From assembly GCA_035565775.1 (NCBI GenBank), contig DATMRW010000007.1, positions 1 to 64,000 of the forward strand: a stretch of 64,000 bases of DNA. Reading direction: 5' to 3'. Of the stretch, positions 24,734 through 33,419 are shown in pieces. Both the position numbers and the translations under genes were made by a program. The stretch is from PRO6 sp035565775. GTDB lineage: Bacteria > Pseudomonadota > Alphaproteobacteria > Rhizobiales > Xanthobacteraceae. A model generated the notes under the pieces. The model was not told the DNA's origin. It was given only the letters and a program-made list of their open reading frames with translations, and did not search any database. The first letter of the stretch is position 1. The number at the start of each line of letters is the position of its first letter.

Positions 24734-25876
24734 ATGGCCGTGACCAAACCGAAGGCTCCGTCACCCGAGGTGCTGCAATCCTACACCCGGCCGTTCCGCG
24801 TCGATGGAACCAAGCACTTCGATCTCTCCGCGCATCACCCGGCCCAGAAAGGCGATCTGCACAAGCAGTCGGCGCACAAGCTGATTGCCGAGAATTCGAG
24901 GCGGCTCAGCTATCTTCAAGAAAAACTCTACGCGCAGGACCGCTGGTCGCTGCTCCTGATTTTTCAGGGCATGGATGCCGCCGGCAAGGACAGCGCCATC
25001 AAGCATGTGATGTCCGGCGTCAATCCGCAGGGCTGCCAGGTTCATTCGTTCAAGACCCCCTCGCCGATGGAACTCGACCACGACTTCATGTGGCGGGCCT
25101 ATACCCGATTGCCCGAGCGCGGCCAGATCGGAATTTTCAACCGCTCCTATTACGAGGAATGCCTTATCGTTCGGGTGCACCCCGAAATGCTCGAACAGGA
25201 AAAGATCCCGCGAAAACTCGTGACCAAAAACATCTGGCGCGAGCGGTTCGAGGACATGGTTGCGTTCGAGCGCTATCTGGCCCGCAACGGCACCATCGTT
25301 CTCAAGTTCTTCCTCAATATTTCCAAGGAGGAGCAGCGCCAGCGTTTTCTCGCCCGGCTCGACGAGCCGACGAAGAACTGGAAGTTTTCGATGACCGATG
25401 TCGCCGAGCGCGAACGCTGGGACGACTATCAGCGCGCTTACGAGGACATGATCCGCCAGACCGCGACATCCTCGGCGCCCTGGCATGTCGTGCCGGCCGA
25501 CTACAAGTGGTTCGGCCGCGTCGTCATCGGCTGCGCCATCGTCAATGCTCTCGAGCAGCTCGACCTTCACTTTCCGAAGGTCGGCAAGGACGACCTCAAG
25601 GAATTCGGCGAAGTCCGCCGCGCGCTCGAGGCGCAGGCGCCCGCCGAGAAGGCGGCAAAGCCCGAGGGCGCGGAGGCAAAGGGGAACGGCAAGCGGGAGG
25701 CCGAGGCCGCCAAGGCCGGGAATGGAAACGGCCGCAGCGGGAACGGCGGGCGGGCGAAGCCGGCCAAAACGGCCAAGGTCGCCAAGCCCGACGCAGGCAC
25801 GGTGCCGGCCGACGCCGCGCCCGCGCCCTCCAGAAGCGCGAAATCGAAAGTGGCGGTACCTGACGAAGCAAAATAG
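24734..25876 (+). CDS. Polyphosphate kinase 2 family protein with a low-complexity tail
   Basis: PPK2 proteins use polyphosphate to phosphorylate nucleoside mono- or diphosphates. The catalytic part, residues about 30-290, has Walker A LIFQGMDAAGKDSAIKHV near residue 80, the lid/Walker B area IFNRSYYEE and a conserved ERFEDM helix. Start ATG 24734 follows CGAGGA. Beyond residue 295 there is an unusual tail of about 85 residues rich in Ala, Lys, Gly and Glu (EAKGNGKREAEAAKAG-like), absent from most family members and close in character to histone-H1-like sequences. Whether AMP, ADP or another nucleotide is the acceptor cannot be told. Confidence 0.92.
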   Translation: MAVTKPKAPSPEVLQSYTRPFRVDGTKHFDLSAHHPAQKGDLHKQSAHKLIAENSRRLSYLQEKLYAQDRWSLLLIFQGMDAAGKDSAIKHVMSGVNPQGCQVHSFKTPSPMELDHDFMWRAYTRLPERGQIGIFNRSYYEECLIVRVHPEMLEQEKIPRKLVTKNIWRERFEDMVAFERYLARNGTIVLKFFLNISKEEQRQRFLARLDEPTKNWKFSMTDVAERERWDDYQRAYEDMIRQTATSSAPWHVVPADYKWFGRVVIGCAIVNALEQLDLHFPKVGKDDLKEFGEVRRALEAQAPAEKAAKPEGAEAKGNGKREAEAAKAGNGNGRSGNGGRAKPAKTAKVAKPDAGTVPADAAPAPSRSAKSKVAVPDEAK

Positions 25877-26004
25877 GTCAGTTTCTCTGACTTTTTTAAA
25901 GCGTTGCGGCGGCAGGCACTTGTCGTTTACAAAGGCGGCCTGCGCAGTTCGGCAACCTTCCGTCAACGGTTGTGCTGGAAAATGCGCGGCACAAGGATCC
26001 GGCG

Positions 26005-26130
26005 ATGAAGTTTGGCGACGAAATGCGCGTTGAAGATGCGGTGGCTGTTCCAGCCGCCCGCTTTGCTGCGCTCGTTGCAGGTCAGCCGTCCTTCCTTCTT
26101 GGCGGGCTCCTTCTCCTTATGCGCCCCTGA
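26005..26130 (+). CDS. Probable leuA leader peptide (leucine sensor)
   Basis: A 41-codon frame from ATG 26005, preceded by AAGGA at a suitable distance, to TGA 26128-26130. Its last dozen residues are FLLGGLLLLMRP, with six Leu codons just before the stop. It precedes leuA by about 100 bases and the spacer can fold: CCCCTGAG at 26124-26131 pairs with CTCAGGGG at 26159-26166. This layout fits ribosome-mediated attenuation by leucyl-tRNA supply, known for leuA genes in other bacteria. No clean T-run terminator is visible, so control might act on translation start instead. An in-frame ATG at 26023 is a second possible start. Confidence 0.68.
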   Translation: MKFGDEMRVEDAVAVPAARFAALVAGQPSFLLGGLLLLMRP

Positions 26131-26216
26131 GCGCCGTCTGGGCCGTTGCGCCTGGGCACTCAGGGGATCGCGATGAAAAACCAGAGCCCACTGGCGCCTT
26201 GGACAGGGCGCATCTG
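26124..26216 (+). promoter_or_regulatory. leuA leader RNA hairpins
   Basis: An eight-base stem CCCCTGAG/CTCAGGGG (26124-26131 with 26159-26166) begins over the leader stop codon. A second stem, GCGCC with GGCGC around a seven- to eight-base loop, lies just before the leuA ribosome binding site. They are candidates for alternative structures controlled by leader translation. Pairing was found by eye only. Confidence 0.5.
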
Positions 26217-26233
26217 ATCAAAGGACATTTTCG

Positions 26234-27793
26234 ATGAGCACCCCGCACAAGTCCGAGAAGGACCGCGTCATCATTTTCGACACCACCCTGCGTGACGGCG
26301 AGCAATGCCCCGGCGCGACCATGACCTTCGAGGAAAAGCTCCACGTTGCGGAGCTGCTCGACAACATGGGTGTCGACGTCATCGAAGCCGGTTTCCCGAT
26401 CTCGTCCGAAGGGGACTTCGAGGCGGTGAGCGAGATTGCTCGCCGCAGCAAGAATGCGGTGATCGCCGGCCTGTCGCGCGCCCATCCCAAGGATATCGAC
26501 CGCTGCGCCGAGGCGGTGACGCAGGCCAAGCGCGGCCGTATCCACACCGTGATTGCGACCTCGCCGCTGCACATGAAGGTCAAGCTGGCGATGACGCCGG
26601 AGCAGGTGATCGAAACCTCGATCGCCAGCGTCACCCGCGCCCGCAACCACATCGACGACGTCGAATGGTCGGCCGAGGACGGCACCCGCAGCGAGATGGA
26701 CTTTTTGTGCCGCATCGTCGAGGCGGTCATCAAGGCCGGCGCGACGACCGTGAACATCCCGGACACCGTCGGCTACACGACGCCCGAAGAATACACCCAC
26801 TTCATGCGCACGCTGATCGAACGCGTGCCGAACTCCGACAAGGCCGTGTTCTCGGTCCACTGCCATAACGACCTCGGCATGGCGGTCGCTAATTCGCTGG
26901 CCGGCCTGGCCGGCGGCGCGCGTCAGGTCGAGTGCACCATCAACGGCATCGGCGAGCGCGCGGGCAACGCCGCGCTGGAAGAGATCGTGATGGCGATCAA
27001 TGTCCGGCAGGACCGGTTCCCGTACTGGAACAACATCGACACGACCATGCTGACGCATGCCTCCAAGGTGGTGTCGGCGGCGACCTCGTTCCCAGTGCAG
27101 TACAACAAGGCGATCGTCGGCCGGAACGCCTTCGCTCACGAAAGCGGCATCCACCAGGACGGCGTGCTGAAGAACGCACAGACCTACGAGATCATGCGGC
27201 CCGAATCGGTCGGCGTGAAGCAGTCGTCGCTGGTGCTGGGCAAGCATTCGGGCCGCCATGCCTTCATCCACAAGCTGGAGGAGCTGGGCTACAAGCTGTC
27301 CGGCAACCAGCTCGAAGATGCCTTTGTGCGGATGAAGGCGCTGGCCGACCGCAAGAAGGACATCTACGACGAAGACATCGAGGCGCTGGTCGATCAGGAA
27401 ATGGCGCTGGCTAACGACCGGATCAAGCTGGTGTCGCTGAGCGTCATCGCCGGCACGCGCGGTCCGCAGCGCGCCACGATGAAGCTCGATGTCGACGGCG
27501 TGATCCGCATCGAAGAGACCGAGGGCAACGGCCCGGTCGATGCGGTGTTCAACTGCATCAAGGCGCTGGTGCCGCACGAGGCGAAGCTGGAGCTCTATCA
27601 GGTCCACGCCGTCACCGAGGGTACCGACGCGCAGGCCGAGGTGTCGGTGCGCCTGTCGCAGGGCGACCGGGCGACGACGGCGCGCGCCGCTGATCCGGAC
27701 ACGCTGGTGGCATCCGCGATGGCCTATGTCAGCGCGCTCAACAAGCTGGTGATGAAGCAGCGCCGCGATGTTCCGGTTGCCGCGGCGCAATAA
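26234..27793 (+). CDS. leuA: 2-isopropylmalate synthase
   Basis: LeuA condenses 2-ketoisovalerate with acetyl-CoA, committing carbon to leucine. The 519-residue protein has the family start IIFDTTLRDGEQCPGATMT, with the metal-binding aspartate, HCHNDLGMAVANSLAG with the two metal-binding histidines, GIGERAGNAALEEIVMAI, and HESGIHQDG. The C-terminal 130 residues form the LeuA regulatory domain that binds leucine. The start follows AAAGGACATT. It is preceded by a leucine-rich leader and followed by a strong terminator. Confidence 0.97.
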   Translation: MSTPHKSEKDRVIIFDTTLRDGEQCPGATMTFEEKLHVAELLDNMGVDVIEAGFPISSEGDFEAVSEIARRSKNAVIAGLSRAHPKDIDRCAEAVTQAKRGRIHTVIATSPLHMKVKLAMTPEQVIETSIASVTRARNHIDDVEWSAEDGTRSEMDFLCRIVEAVIKAGATTVNIPDTVGYTTPEEYTHFMRTLIERVPNSDKAVFSVHCHNDLGMAVANSLAGLAGGARQVECTINGIGERAGNAALEEIVMAINVRQDRFPYWNNIDTTMLTHASKVVSAATSFPVQYNKAIVGRNAFAHESGIHQDGVLKNAQTYEIMRPESVGVKQSSLVLGKHSGRHAFIHKLEELGYKLSGNQLEDAFVRMKALADRKKDIYDEDIEALVDQEMALANDRIKLVSLSVIAGTRGPQRATMKLDVDGVIRIEETEGNGPVDAVFNCIKALVPHEAKLELYQVHAVTEGTDAQAEVSVRLSQGDRATTARAADPDTLVASAMAYVSALNKLVMKQRRDVPVAAAQ

Positions 27794-27822
27794 CGCCTGA
27801 CGATCTGTATGCGAACTGAAAG

Positions 27823-27854
27823 AGCGCGGCCCACAAAGTGGCGCCGCGCTTTTT
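27823..27854 (+). terminator. Intrinsic terminator after leuA
   Basis: AGCGCGGC at 27823-27830 pairs with GCCGCGCT at 27843-27850, extended inside by CCAC/GTGG around AAA with one bulged C, and followed by TTTTTG. Confidence 0.9.
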
Positions 27855-28264
27855 GTTGGGCTGGCACAGGGCAGGGCGCGACCCGTGCTGCTCGGCGAAT
27901 CGGCTCGTTGCTTGTCCCGTGATTCTATCGTGCGATTCTGACGCGCCAGCGTGCCCGGTTTGCCGTTTGTGCCGGCGGCGCATCGTGATTCCCCGTGCGG
28001 AACCCTCGAAGCGGCAGCCTTTCGATCCCAAAAACTCGCTCATGCGCGGCCGACGTTCAGGCTGCCGACTGTCCGCGCGGCGCTATCCAAAAAACTTGTA
28101 CGATTTTCGACTTTTGATGGCGGTTTTGTCACCGCGCTGCTGGACATCACCAAGAGCCTTTGGTACACGACGCCAACTTGATTTCCAGACCGCTTCGGCG
28201 CGCCACCTGGTGGGGTTTCGAGCGGACCGGCAAGGGCGGGAAACCGCAGTTGCATGGGGAAGTT
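27855..28264. other. Intergenic region between leuA terminator and tRNA-Lys
   Basis: About 410 bases without a credible gene on either strand. It should carry the tRNA-Lys promoter. I see no repeat, insertion element or conserved RNA that I can name. Confidence 0.5.
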
Positions 28265-28340
<76 letters not shown>

Positions 28341-28348
28341 ACTTCCCC

Positions 28349-28375
28349 AAAGGGCCCCTCCGGGGCCTTTTGTTT
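28349..28375 (+). terminator. Intrinsic terminator after tRNA-Lys
   Basis: Stem GGCCCC (28353-28358) with GGGGCC (28362-28367) around TCC, extended outward by AAAG/TTTT pairs, followed by TGTTTTT. It directly follows the tRNA CCA end. Confidence 0.9.
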
Positions 28376-28475
28376 TTCTGCCTCCCAATCTCTGCAACGC
28401 AAGCGAAGAGCAGGCACCGCTGGGCATCGCGCGCTTCCGCGCGATGTTGCACCCGCTCGGCCAGCGCCTCGTCAA

Positions 28476-29492
28476 TCAGGTGGTCTGGCTCGCGCGCCGC
28501 GGGTGCGCAATCTGGTGCCAGGCCCACGCGGTGCGGATGATCGTCGCAAGATCCGAATGGCGCGGCCGGAAATCAAGATCGCGCATCGCCGCCGATGCAT
28601 CCGCGACGAGAACGGCGGGGTCGCCGGATCGCCGCTCGCGCACCGTGTGCGGCACCTCGCGCCCCGTCTCCTGCACGATCGTCTCGAGAATCTGCCGCAC
28701 GGAATAGCCGCTGCCGGTGCCGAGATTGTAGGCTCCGCCGCGCGCGCCGCCGAGGAGCTGCTTCAGCGCCAGGACATGGGCGGCGGCGAGGTCGGTGACG
28801 TGGATGTAGTCGCGAACCGCAGTGCCGTCCGGCGTGTCGTAGTCGTCGCCGAACACGGCGAACTCGCCGACATGCCCCTGCATCGCCATCATGGCGCGGG
28901 GGATCAGATGGGTCTCGACCTCGCGCAGTTCGCCGATCTCGGTCTGCGGATCGGCGCCGCTGGCGTTGAAATAGCGCAGGCAGAATGAATTCAGGCCGTA
29001 GGCTTGGCGGTAGTCCGCCAAAATCCGTTCGATGGTGAGTTTCGATGTTCCGTAGGGATTGATCGGCTCGCAGCGGGCCGTCTCGGTGATCGGCTCGCTG
29101 TGCCCGTTGCCGTAAACGGCGCCCGTGCTGGAAAATACCAGCCGGTTGCAACCGGCGTTTCGCATCGCTCGCAGCAGGCTGAGCGTTCCGGCAACGTTGT
29201 TGAGGTAGTATTTTTCCGGATCGGCAATGGATTCGCCGACCGCGCTGAAGGCGGCGAAATGCATCACGGCGGCGATGCGGTGCGCCCGGAAGGTTTCGGA
29301 GAGTTTGGCCGCATCAGCGATGTCGCCGCGGATCAGCGGGCCCCATTTCACAAAGCTCTCATGGCCGGTCGACAGGTTATCGTAGCAGACCGGCTGGAAC
29401 CCCGCCTCATGGAGCGACTTGGCGCAGTGCGCGCCGATATACCCGGCGCCGCCCGTAATCAGCACTGCGGGCCTCGTGTCGATGGAACTCAT
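28476..29492 (-). CDS. galE: UDP-glucose 4-epimerase
   Basis: GalE interconverts UDP-glucose and UDP-galactose for surface polysaccharides. The 338-residue short-chain dehydrogenase has the NAD-binding LITGGAGYIGAHCAKSL at residue 11, YDNLSTGH, FSSTGAVYG, the catalytic Tyr and Lys in NPYGTSKLTIE, and RYFNASGADP. It is divergent from the rmlBCDA cluster, with a 360-base AT-rich space between them. A role in galactose-containing polysaccharide is likely rather than galactose catabolism, as no galK or galT is near. Confidence 0.96.
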   Translation of the reverse strand: MSSIDTRPAVLITGGAGYIGAHCAKSLHEAGFQPVCYDNLSTGHESFVKWGPLIRGDIADAAKLSETFRAHRIAAVMHFAAFSAVGESIADPEKYYLNNVAGTLSLLRAMRNAGCNRLVFSSTGAVYGNGHSEPITETARCEPINPYGTSKLTIERILADYRQAYGLNSFCLRYFNASGADPQTEIGELREVETHLIPRAMMAMQGHVGEFAVFGDDYDTPDGTAVRDYIHVTDLAAAHVLALKQLLGGARGGAYNLGTGSGYSVRQILETIVQETGREVPHTVRERRSGDPAVLVADASAAMRDLDFRPRHSDLATIIRTAWAWHQIAHPRRASQTT

Positions 29493-29851
29493 TCAGCGTA
29501 TTCCGAAATGGAGAAACACCGGCTAGTTCACGGAGGCTGCGTATCAAATCTACTTTATAAAAATATAAACAGTATTCTTGTGTAGGTCTGATAGCGTCAA
29601 TCTACGGTGCAGAAGCTTTTATTGCTTTTATCGCTTTTATTGTTAGCATATCTAATTAAGGGTCAGAAGAAAAATTAAATGCGCTTGTCATATATATTGC
29701 GGAACTAATTTAAATGGGATTTGAGTCTCGTTCGATAATCCGGGTTTTTTCGTCTCTCCGGCGGTTGTCCGTGCCATCCCACAATGCTATTCGGCCGCAC
29801 ACGGTTTAATTGAGGCCAATGACTGGCGGCGGTTACTGGAGGTTGTAGGCG
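29493..29851. promoter_or_regulatory. AT-rich divergent promoter region of galE and rmlBCDA
   Basis: About 360 bases with far more A and T than the flanking genes, especially 29550-29720. It must hold the start signals for the two divergent units. It includes a triple 9-bp repeat listed separately. I found no single strong -35/-10 pair. Confidence 0.6.
29615..29641. repeat. Three tandem 9-bp repeats upstream of rmlB
   Basis: GCTTTTATT, GCTTTTATC and GCTTTTATT lie end to end at 29615-29623, 29624-29632 and 29633-29641. The 9-bp period is a possible slippage site or set of protein-binding half-sites in the divergent galE/rmlB promoter region. Confidence 0.9.
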
Positions 29852-30907
29852 GTGAAATATCTCGTAACCGGAGGGGCTGGATTCATTGGTTCTGCCGTCG
29901 TTCGCCGGCTGATCAACAACACGCCGCATGCCGTCGTCGTTGTCGACAAGCTGACCTATGCCGGGAATCTCGAATCGCTGGCGCCGGTGTCCGATCATCC
30001 GAACTACGCGTTCGTTCAGGCCGATATCGTCGACACCGCAATGATGCGGCGGATTTTTGCGGCGCATCAGCCGGATGTGGTCCTTCATCTCGCGGCGGAG
30101 AGCCATGTCGACCGCTCGATCGATGGACCGGGAGATTTCATCCAGACCAACCTCGTCGGCACCTTCTCGCTGCTGCAGGCCGCGCTCGAATACTGGCGGG
30201 GGCTTCCCGAGGCGAGAAAGGCCGCGTTCCGGTTTCAGCATATCTCGACCGATGAGGTCTTCGGCTCGCTCGGCGCGGACGGCTTCTTCCGCGAGGATAC
30301 GCCATATCAGCCGAACTCGCCCTATTCGGCGTCGAAGGCAGGCTCCGACCATCTCGTGCGGGCATGGCATCACACCTACGGGCTGCCGGTCGTGATGACC
30401 AACTGCTCGAACAATTACGGGCCGTATCATTTCCCTGAAAAGCTGATCCCGCTCACGATCATCAACGGCCTGCAGGGCCGCCAGATCTCCGTCTACGGCA
30501 CGGGCATGAATGTCCGCGACTGGCTGCATGTCGACGATCACGCCGAGGCGCTGCTGCTGGTCTCCGAGCGCGGCGGCAACGGCGAGAACTACAATATCGG
30601 CGGCCACAACGAATACACCAACATCGAGGTGGTCCGTCTCATCTGCGACCTGCTCGACGAGCTTGCGCCGAATGCGGCCATCGGCAAGCGGCAAAATCTG
30701 ATTGCATTCGTTGCGGATCGTCCGGGGCATGACGCGCGTTACGCTATTGACGCTGCCAAGATCGGGAGAGACCTGAACTGGAAACCGCGTTATGATTTCA
30801 AAGATGGTCTGCGCGAGACCGTCCAGTGGTATCTCGACAACAAGACCTGGTGGGAGCGGGTTCAGTCAGGGGTTTATCGGGGCGAGCGGCTTGGTCTTGG
30901 TGTGTGA
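29852..30907 (+). CDS. rmlB: dTDP-glucose 4,6-dehydratase (intact copy)
   Basis: RmlB makes dTDP-4-keto-6-deoxyglucose from dTDP-glucose. The 351-residue protein carries VTGGAGFIGSAVVRRL, DKLTYAGNLESL, AAESHVDRSIDGP, the STDEVFG motif with catalytic Asp and Glu, YSASKAGSDH with Tyr and Lys, and NNYGPYHFPEKLIPL. The start is GTG 29852 with GGAGG upstream. Because the copy at 2066-3138 is broken, this gene probably also feeds the fdtA/fdtB branch. It leads the order rmlB-rmlC-rmlD-rmlA. Confidence 0.97.
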   Translation: MKYLVTGGAGFIGSAVVRRLINNTPHAVVVVDKLTYAGNLESLAPVSDHPNYAFVQADIVDTAMMRRIFAAHQPDVVLHLAAESHVDRSIDGPGDFIQTNLVGTFSLLQAALEYWRGLPEARKAAFRFQHISTDEVFGSLGADGFFREDTPYQPNSPYSASKAGSDHLVRAWHHTYGLPVVMTNCSNNYGPYHFPEKLIPLTIINGLQGRQISVYGTGMNVRDWLHVDDHAEALLLVSERGGNGENYNIGGHNEYTNIEVVRLICDLLDELAPNAAIGKRQNLIAFVADRPGHDARYAIDAAKIGRDLNWKPRYDFKDGLRETVQWYLDNKTWWERVQSGVYRGERLGLGV

Positions 30908-30976
30908 GCGGGCCTTCCAAGAGGCCTGAAAATTCCGGCACTGTGCTAACCAAATCAGCTTGAGGCGGACATTCCT

Positions 30977-31534
30977 ATGCTGACCGTCACTCCGACAGCC
31001 ATCGAAGCCGTGAAGGTGATCGTGCCGAAATCGTTCGGCGATCGGCGCGGCAGTTTCTCCGAGACCTACAATCGCAACCGGTTTTTCGAGCACGGCATCG
31101 CGCTTGAATTCGTGCAGGACAATCAGTCGGTCTCCGAGGCCGTCGGGACGATCCGCGGGCTGCATTTCCAAAGCGCGCCGATGGCGCAGGACAAGCTGGT
31201 CCGCGTGCTGCAGGGGCGCATCTTCGATGTCGCGGTCGACCTGCGGCGGTCCTCTCCCACTTATGGCCAGTGGGTGGCCGAAGAACTGTCCGCCGAAAAC
31301 GGCAAGCAGCTTCTGGTGCCGATTGGCTTTGCTCACGGCTTCTGCACGCTCGAGCCGAACACGGTCGTCCTCTACAAGGTGACGAACTACTATTCGCCGG
31401 CGCATGATCGGGGCATCGCGTGGAACGACAGCGACCTCGGCATCGAATGGCCGGTCGCCGCCGGCGATGTCACGCTGTCCGACAAGGATGAGCGCCTACC
31501 GTCCTTGAAGTCAGCCACCGTCGGATTCGAGTGA
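30977..31534 (+). CDS. rmlC: dTDP-4-dehydrorhamnose 3,5-epimerase
   Basis: RmlC epimerises the 4-keto sugar at C3 and C5. The 185-residue cupin is family length. It shows DRRGSFSETYNRNRF, FVQDNQSVS, the catalytic histidine in GTIRGLHFQ, RVLQGRIFDVAVDLR and the IGFAHGFCTLE strand with a second conserved histidine. It lies 69 bases after rmlB and just before rmlD. It competes with FdtA for the same keto sugar. Confidence 0.96.
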   Translation: MLTVTPTAIEAVKVIVPKSFGDRRGSFSETYNRNRFFEHGIALEFVQDNQSVSEAVGTIRGLHFQSAPMAQDKLVRVLQGRIFDVAVDLRRSSPTYGQWVAEELSAENGKQLLVPIGFAHGFCTLEPNTVVLYKVTNYYSPAHDRGIAWNDSDLGIEWPVAAGDVTLSDKDERLPSLKSATVGFE

Positions 31535-31539
31535 CCGGC

Positions 31540-32427
31540 ATGAAGATTGCAGTCACAGGGCGTCATGGGCAGGTGGTGCGATCTCTGATCGAGCGCAGCG
31601 AGGGAGCGGGCGTGCAGATCATCGCACTCGGCCGGCCCGAGATCGACCTTGCCCAGCCGCAAACGATTTTTGATGCGCTCGCAGCAACGAGGCCGGATGT
31701 CGTGGTGAACGCTGCGGCTTACACCGCCGTCGATCAGGCCGAGAGCGAGACGGAGAGCGCGCTCGCCATCAACGGAGCCGGCGCAGGCGCGGTTGCATCG
31801 GCGGCCGCGCGCCTGCAGGTGCCGGTCATTCAGCTCTCGACCGACTATGTGTTCGACGGCGAACTCGATCGCCCTTATGTTGAAACCGATCCAACAAACC
31901 CGCTCGGCGTCTACGGGCGCAGCAAGCTGTTCGGCGAGGAGGCAGTGGCGAAGGCGACCCCCGACCATGCCATTCTGCGCACGGCCTGGGCCTATAGCCC
32001 ATTCGGAAAGAATTTTGTCCGCACAATGCTGAACCTCGCCAAGCAGCGCGAGGAAATTTCTGTCGTTGCGGATCAGCATGGCGCGCCGACCTCTGCGCTG
32101 GATATCGCCGACGGCGTAATCGTGGTGGCGAAGCAGCTGGCGGCGCGCCCGGACGACGCTTCTCTCCGGGGCACCTTCCATATGGTGAGCCAGAACGAGG
32201 CGACCTGGGCGGACTTTGCCGAAGCCATTTTCTCGGTATCGCGCGAGCTCGGCGGGCCGTCTGCCAGAGTGATCAGAATTCCGACGTCGTCCTATCCGAC
32301 GCCGGCACGCCGGCCGAAAAATTCCCGGCTGAACTGCGATCGGCTGGCTGCCGCCTATGGCGTGCGGCTGCCGCCCTGGCAGGCGGCGCTGCCGACCTGC
32401 GTCGAACGTTTGCTGAAGGACCGATAA
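31540..32427 (+). CDS. rmlD: dTDP-4-dehydrorhamnose reductase
   Basis: RmlD reduces the epimerised sugar with NAD(P)H to give dTDP-L-rhamnose. The protein is 295 residues from ATG 31540; a GTG at 31531 overlapping the rmlC stop would add three residues. It has the nucleotide loop VTGRHGQVVRSL, VNAAAYTAVDQAE, STDYVFDGE, YGRSKLFGE with catalytic Tyr and Lys, and RTAWAYSPFGKNF. It belongs to the rmlBCDA operon. Confidence 0.96.
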   Translation: MKIAVTGRHGQVVRSLIERSEGAGVQIIALGRPEIDLAQPQTIFDALAATRPDVVVNAAAYTAVDQAESETESALAINGAGAGAVASAAARLQVPVIQLSTDYVFDGELDRPYVETDPTNPLGVYGRSKLFGEEAVAKATPDHAILRTAWAYSPFGKNFVRTMLNLAKQREEISVVADQHGAPTSALDIADGVIVVAKQLAARPDDASLRGTFHMVSQNEATWADFAEAIFSVSRELGGPSARVIRIPTSSYPTPARRPKNSRLNCDRLAAAYGVRLPPWQAALPTCVERLLKDR

Positions 32428-32489
32428 CCGGCAACACGCGGATCTCGCGCGCCGGAATTTTTGCTACGATTGAGTTTCAGGAGGTTGCG

Positions 32490-33359
32490 TTGAAGGGGAT
32501 TATTCTGGCAGGCGGCAGTGGCACGCGCCTCTATCCGATGTCGCTCGTGACATCGAAGCAGTTGCTGCCGATCTACGATAAGCCGATGATCTACTATCCA
32601 CTGACCACGCTGATGCTGGCGGGGATCCGCGAAATTTTGATCATCTCGACGCCGCAGGACCTGCCGCGCTTTCAGGATCTGCTGGGTGACGGCGCGAGGT
32701 GGGGCCTGGCCCTGTCCTATGCCGAACAGCCGAAACCGGAAGGTCTGGCCCAGGCCTTTGTCATCGGCGCCGATTTCGTCGCCGGCGGGCCGTCGACGCT
32801 CATTCTCGGCGACAACATTTTCTTCGGCCACGGCCTGACCGATATGTTGCAGCGCGCGGCATCGATCAAGACCGGTGCGACCGTCTTTGCCTATCACGTC
32901 ACCGATCCCGAGCGTTACGGCGTGGTCGGCTTCGACGAGACCGGACGGGCGACCTCGATCGAGGAAAAGCCGGCGAAGCCGAAATCCAACTATGCGGTGA
33001 CGGGACTTTATTTCTACGACCATCGCGCGGTCGACATTGCCGCGAACCTGAAGCCGTCGCAGCGCGGCGAGCTCGAGATCACCGACCTCAATCGTGCCTA
33101 TCTTGAAGGCGGCGAGCTGCGCGTCGAGAAGATGGGGCGCGGTTTTGCGTGGCTCGACACCGGCACGCCGCGCAGCCTTCTCGATGCGTCGGAATTCGTT
33201 GCCGCGCTGGAGCAGCGGCAGGGCGTGCGCATCGCCTGCCCGGAAGAGATCGCCTATATGTGCGGCTTCATCGATCGCGCCCAGCTCGAGCGCCTCGGCG
33301 CCGAACTCGGCAAAAGCGACTACGCACGCTACGTGCAGAATCTCGCCGCCCAAGGCTGA
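32490..33359 (+). CDS. rmlA: Glucose-1-phosphate thymidylyltransferase (second copy)
   Basis: This 289-residue RmlA supplies dTDP-glucose to the rhamnose pathway. It starts at TTG 32490, five bases after AGGAGG. Motifs are GIILAGGSGTRLYPM at residue 3, KPMIYYPL, LGDNIFFGH, EEKPAKPKSNYAVTGLY and ELEITDLNRAYL. It resembles the 3116-4018 copy along its length but has clearly diverged and uses the high-GC codon pattern of its surroundings, so the pair reflects separate origins and not a recent duplication. Confidence 0.97.
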   Translation: MKGIILAGGSGTRLYPMSLVTSKQLLPIYDKPMIYYPLTTLMLAGIREILIISTPQDLPRFQDLLGDGARWGLALSYAEQPKPEGLAQAFVIGADFVAGGPSTLILGDNIFFGHGLTDMLQRAASIKTGATVFAYHVTDPERYGVVGFDETGRATSIEEKPAKPKSNYAVTGLYFYDHRAVDIAANLKPSQRGELEITDLNRAYLEGGELRVEKMGRGFAWLDTGTPRSLLDASEFVAALEQRQGVRIACPEEIAYMCGFIDRAQLERLGAELGKSDYARYVQNLAAQG

Positions 33360-33419
33360 GGTCGGTGTTCTTTAATGCGTCACGCAAGGCGTGAGACCCT
33401 GCGCGTGCGCACAAAACAC

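Noticed and set aside
22275..24764. 829-residue transporter protein starting at 24764
   Set aside because: The upstream part is out of frame with the ATPase gene and Arg-rich; the true fusion starts at 23840.
26117..27790. 557-residue open frame opposite leuA
   Set aside because: Antisense shadow; composition is unlike a real protein.
33380..33394. TCACGC-AAG-GCGTGA as terminator between rmlA and coxA
   Set aside because: Six-base stem without a T-run; too weak to call.
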